64,000 bases of DNA from Ciona savignyi. Lineage: Eukaryota > Chordata > Ascidiacea > Phlebobranchia > Cionidae. Location: contig CH003407.1 in assembly GCA_000149265.1 (NCBI GenBank), forward strand, positions 782,025 to 846,024. Reading direction: 5' to 3'. The position numbers were made by a program, and so were the translations under genes. Under the pieces are notes generated by a model. It searched no databases. It was not told where the DNA came from and saw only the letters and a list, made by a program, of their open reading frames with translations. Position 1 is the stretch's first letter; each line of letters opens with the position of its first letter. Positions 61,201-64,000 of this stretch are shown piece after piece.

Positions 61201-63983
61201 TGGTGTCACATCACAAATGAAATGTTGACAGCTCAATGTAACTTCAAAACTTGGTTCTGACTATTATAATGGCCATGTTGAGTTTTACAACTGATGGCTT
61301 TAAACTTATGACTTTACCAGAGGTGTAAAATTACTTCATGCCCTTGTTGCAAAATATGCCCAACAGTTATGTCTTAGAAATTTCAACACAATTATTTTCC
61401 TTAAATGATGATATCTAAGATGAAATTTACAATGTTGGATTATATTGACAACCATATATTTAATGGCAAATATATTGACAACCATTTATTTAATGCCTAA
61501 TATACTGGCAACCATTTATTTGATGCCTAATATAATTACAACCATTTTGCTTTATGTATGTTAAAGGGAAATGGTTTATTTGTACTTCTGGCATCCCTAA
61601 CATTAACCCTTCACAGCCGTTATTTACTCAAGTATGGGGAAGTACCACCTGGGGAATTTCTACATGGAAAAGGCTTTAAAGGAGAATGAAATCTGGATTA
61701 ACACTGCGTTAAAACAGCAGAATAATGGTGGAAAAGGATCGAATAATTACCCGATTTCGATTCTACGCATGAATAAAAGGTTTCTTATTGTGAATTCTCA
61801 ATGTGCCTTCAACACTGTTTAGTTAAGATGACCCTCACCCACACTGGTATGAACTTTTAAACTCTCACATACCCCCCTTGTATTACACAAGCCACCCTCC
61901 AACAGATGTGGGTTATTATAACCCACCCCCATATATAATACGAGTTACTTCACCCCCCAACAGATATGAATTATTATAACCCACATACACCCTCCCCCAT
62001 ATAACACAAATTACTAACCCACACCCCAACAGAAATGAATTATTATAACCCCACATACAACCCCCATATAACACAAACTACTATCCCACCCCCTAACAGA
62101 TATGAACTATTATACAACCGAGGGATTCAGCTTCTCCACGGTGGCGACTCGTCATCTGCATTCGATTGTTTCATCACAGTGGCCCAAGTTTACCACTCCA
62201 ACCCCCGTTTGTGGTTGCGTATCGCCGAGTGTTGCATACACAAGTGCACCACCGCCAGTGAGAATGAAGGTCGGTGTATTTTCTTTATTCTTTCGCAATT
62301 TGTTTTAAATTATTGCTTGTATTTTTTTCATTTTTTATTCACTGTTTTTTTATTAACTCTCATGTTTTTTAAAGATCCAAAGTTTGTGTCATTTCTTTTT
62401 TTCTTCACATACAATTATTTAGAAAACCATTTATTTAGTTTTCAACATTTTAGGGTAGATTATTTATGCGTATATTTGAGCCTTGTCTGAAGCTATAATA
62501 TATCAGCAAGAATATTTAAAGTTATCCAATTTTTACTGACAATAGTTTTTAAGTTTCACTTTCATCGAAATCGAAAAAAAATTCTGATTCATCGAAAAAA
62601 ATTTGTGAATAATTTCCTAATTTTGAACTTGACAATTTGATCAAATGGAAAATATAATAAGCTGCTTTTTTATAAGTATTTTTAATAAACTTCCTATGCA
62701 TTGTTTGTTTTTGCACAAATATTTTGCACGCAGTTGGCAGTTTAGTTTTTACAGTCAAGTTTTACAAAACCATGGAAAGTGTACATCATCCTTGTTTCCC
62801 TTAAAAGTTTATAATTTATTCATGATTTGTTTCATTTCATTACCAACCGTCGTCCGGAGAAGTTTAACTCTTTTTTGTTTCTCTCATCAAGTAAAATCTG
62901 TGATAATTTTAATTAGGAATATGTAGTAAATATAATTGTAGACAAATATAAATAAAAACCCTCAAATAGAATGATATGTACGGCTGGAAAAGTAGAAAAA
63001 AGAAAGTAAAACGACATTCCTTAAAGTACTGTCCACATATCAAAAAAGTAACAAATAGAAGTGTCAAATAGAAAAATAATTGATGGCAAGAAAAGTAGAA
63101 AAATACAGAAAAACGACAGTGGTTAAAGTACTTCAACTATCGAATTATCATAAAAGTAATGAGTTCAAAATCTTTATCTTGAACAGAATCTGGCAAGCGT
63201 AAGGCGACGAACCGAAACTACAGCAAAGTTGGTATTGGACCTCATCGTAAAGTTGTCATCACCCCTTCCAATCTAAATCTTGGTAAAGTTTTACAAACCT
63301 GGATTTCCTTTTTTACCCTTTTAGCGGGGCAATGCTTGTTATAAGAGTTGGGTTACCCAAGGGATTACAGTGTGTTGTATATATATACAGACATTGTTAA
63401 TGTGAGAAATGTTTAAATTAAACATTTCGCTTGCTTTGATCAATGTCCGCCCATTGCTTGGACACACAATTGAGTAGATGGCGGTCAACCCTTTATTAAA
63501 AAAAATTAAAAAAGTTCTTAGTTGGTCAAAATCCCAATTATGAAATGTTTTTTTTTTTGTTTTATTGACATCAATGCAATTGTTTTCAATGTGTTTTTAA
63601 TAATTAGTTTTTTAAAACAGTCGAGTAGCCAATAGTCAACCGCATAGTTTTGACAGACTGTTTTCGGAAACTCTTCTATTTAAACGACATTTTTCACTAT
63701 TTTACACTTTTTTTTCATTTTTTTGTGTGTTCACTATTTTACACTTTTTTTCATTTTTTTGTGTGTTTGCGTAGCATTTCTACCTTGCTACCACCTTTTT
63801 TCAGCGTTGTAACCCCCAACCTTACCTCACAACACGAACCCACCTTATTAACGACCTCCCCTCCTTACAGGCCGAGGGTGCAACATGGCAGTCCCATCCC
63901 CCACCATGGAGTTTGCCTCGATAGCTTCGGCCAACGCTTTGCTCATCATGGAGCGATGTATGAAAGCAAGTGGTTGTATACAG
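55215..63983 (+). CDS. CNOT10: CNOT10, CCR4-NOT complex subunit 10, N-terminal part
   Basis: Exons: 55215-55445, 56268-56389 (second copy 58161-58282), 56863-56987 (second copy 58916-59040), 59357-59431, 59807-59991, 60486-60591, 61617-61779, 62100-62269, 63187-63282, 63871-63983, continuing past the window. Counting duplicated exons once gives 462 codons in frame. It is a TPR-like helical-repeat protein: [146 protein letters not shown]. All correspond in order to vertebrate CNOT10, which with CNOT11 forms a module of the CCR4-NOT deadenylase. Use of both copies of exons 2-3 in one mRNA would break the frame. Confidence 0.95.
55402..57185 (+). repeat. Duplicated block, copy 1 (CNOT10 end of exon 1 to intron 3)
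   Basis: Runs from CTGGGAAAACTAAGACGGTC in exon 1 to GTTTATTCAAGGCATAATAA at the assembly gap. It contains exons 2 and 3 and an old family A SINE remnant (55595-55840). Nearly identical to 57286-59239. Confidence 0.95.
56390..56510 (+). repeat. GT-rich repeat starting at a CNOT10 donor, short allele
   Basis: Begins with the donor GTTTGTGTATATGCGGCTTG. The unit GCGGCTTGTGTGTG recurs. The equivalent in the second block (58283-58530) is about twice as long. Confidence 0.85.
57186..57285. other. Assembly gap of 100 N
   Basis: Exactly 100 unknown bases, the usual placeholder for a gap of unknown size, placed between the end of copy 1 and the start of copy 2. Confidence 0.99.
57286..59239 (+). 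repeat. Duplicated block, copy 2
   Basis: Starts inside CNOT10 exon 1 and ends at the same GGCATAATAA, then continues into unique sequence toward exon 4. It differs from copy 1 by scattered substitutions and by a longer GT-rich microsatellite. The old SINE remnant is at 57483-57712. Confidence 0.95.
58283..58530 (+). repeat. GT-rich repeat at a CNOT10 donor, long allele
   Basis: Imperfect GCGGCTTGTGTGTGT and GCAACCTGTGTGTGT units. It gives open frames on both strands encoding Cys/Val- or His/Thr-rich nonsense. Confidence 0.9.
61440..61555 (+). repeat. ~30-bp tandem repeat in CNOT10 intron
   Basis: Four imperfect copies of CAACCATTTATTTAATGCCT plus AATATATTGA in the intron before exon 61617. 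Confidence 0.85.
61850..62099 (+). repeat. Tandem repeat ending at a CNOT10 acceptor and copying the splice junction
   Basis: Three upstream copies, spaced about 60-80 bp, of CCAACAGATATGAATTATTA, with variants AACAGATGTGGGTTATTATA and AACAGAAATGAATTATTATA. The real junction reads CTAACAG then ATATGAACTATTATACAA. In each upstream copy the next codon in the exon frame would be TAA. Confidence 0.92.
63692..63772 (+). repeat. ~41-bp repeat, two copies
   Basis: TTCACTATTTTACACTTTTT followed by TCATTTTTTTGTGTG occurs twice in succession in the CNOT10 intron before exon 63871. Confidence 0.9.
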
Positions 63984-64000
63984 GTGGGTGGGTTGGATGC

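Overview
This is eukaryotic nuclear DNA from a chordate invertebrate, most likely an ascidian tunicate close to Ciona. The gene set is chordate-like (TOPBP1, a PLEKHO relative, ANKUB1, MEX3, a neuregulin with Ig-EGF-TM order, PRCC, DTWD2, CNOT10). Introns are mostly small, genes are dense, and several genes have a pyrimidine tract plus AG just before the ATG, as SL trans-spliced tunicate genes do. Species is an inference; family calls come from reading exon translations, checked by splice-phase arithmetic.

Layout: 1-0.5 kb, G-rich 21-bp minisatellite. 0.8-10.8 kb (+), last 17 exons of TOPBP1. 12.3-16.1 kb (+), RPS15. 16.6-19.4 kb (+), PLEKHO-like PH protein with an acidic repeat tail. 19.6-27.0 kb (+), ANKUB1. 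28.0-34.1 kb (+), MEX3. 34.7-36.4 kb (-), unrecognised 231-aa protein. 39.0-41.0 kb (+), intronless neuregulin-like receptor ligand. 44.9-47.1 kb (+), unrecognised tail-anchored membrane protein. 49.0-50.7 kb (-), DTWD2, incomplete and frame-broken. 51.4-52.3 kb (-), intronless PRCC. 53.5-54.9 kb (+), intronless NDUFV1. 55.2-64.0 kb (+), first part of CNOT10, containing a 100-N assembly gap flanked by two near-identical copies of exons 1(end)-3.

The genes are unrelated housekeeping or signalling genes: DNA-damage checkpoint, translation, RNA binding, tRNA modification, complex I, CCR4-NOT deadenylation and ErbB-ligand signalling. PLEKHO/ANKUB1 (201 bp apart) and NDUFV1/CNOT10 (290 bp apart) are same-strand neighbours without a canonical AATAAA between them, so they are possible operon pairs.

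The non-coding DNA is dominated by two tRNA-derived SINE-like families (A, about 280 bp; B, about 110 bp), a hAT element with intact 8-bp target duplication, MITEs, and many intronic minisatellites. The most unusual signal is that many of these minisatellites begin exactly at a 5' splice site, or end at a 3' splice site, and repeat the splice signal itself. They are often built on the word TGACGTCA/TGACATCA, which also recurs at intron ends and inside the PLEKHO coding tail.
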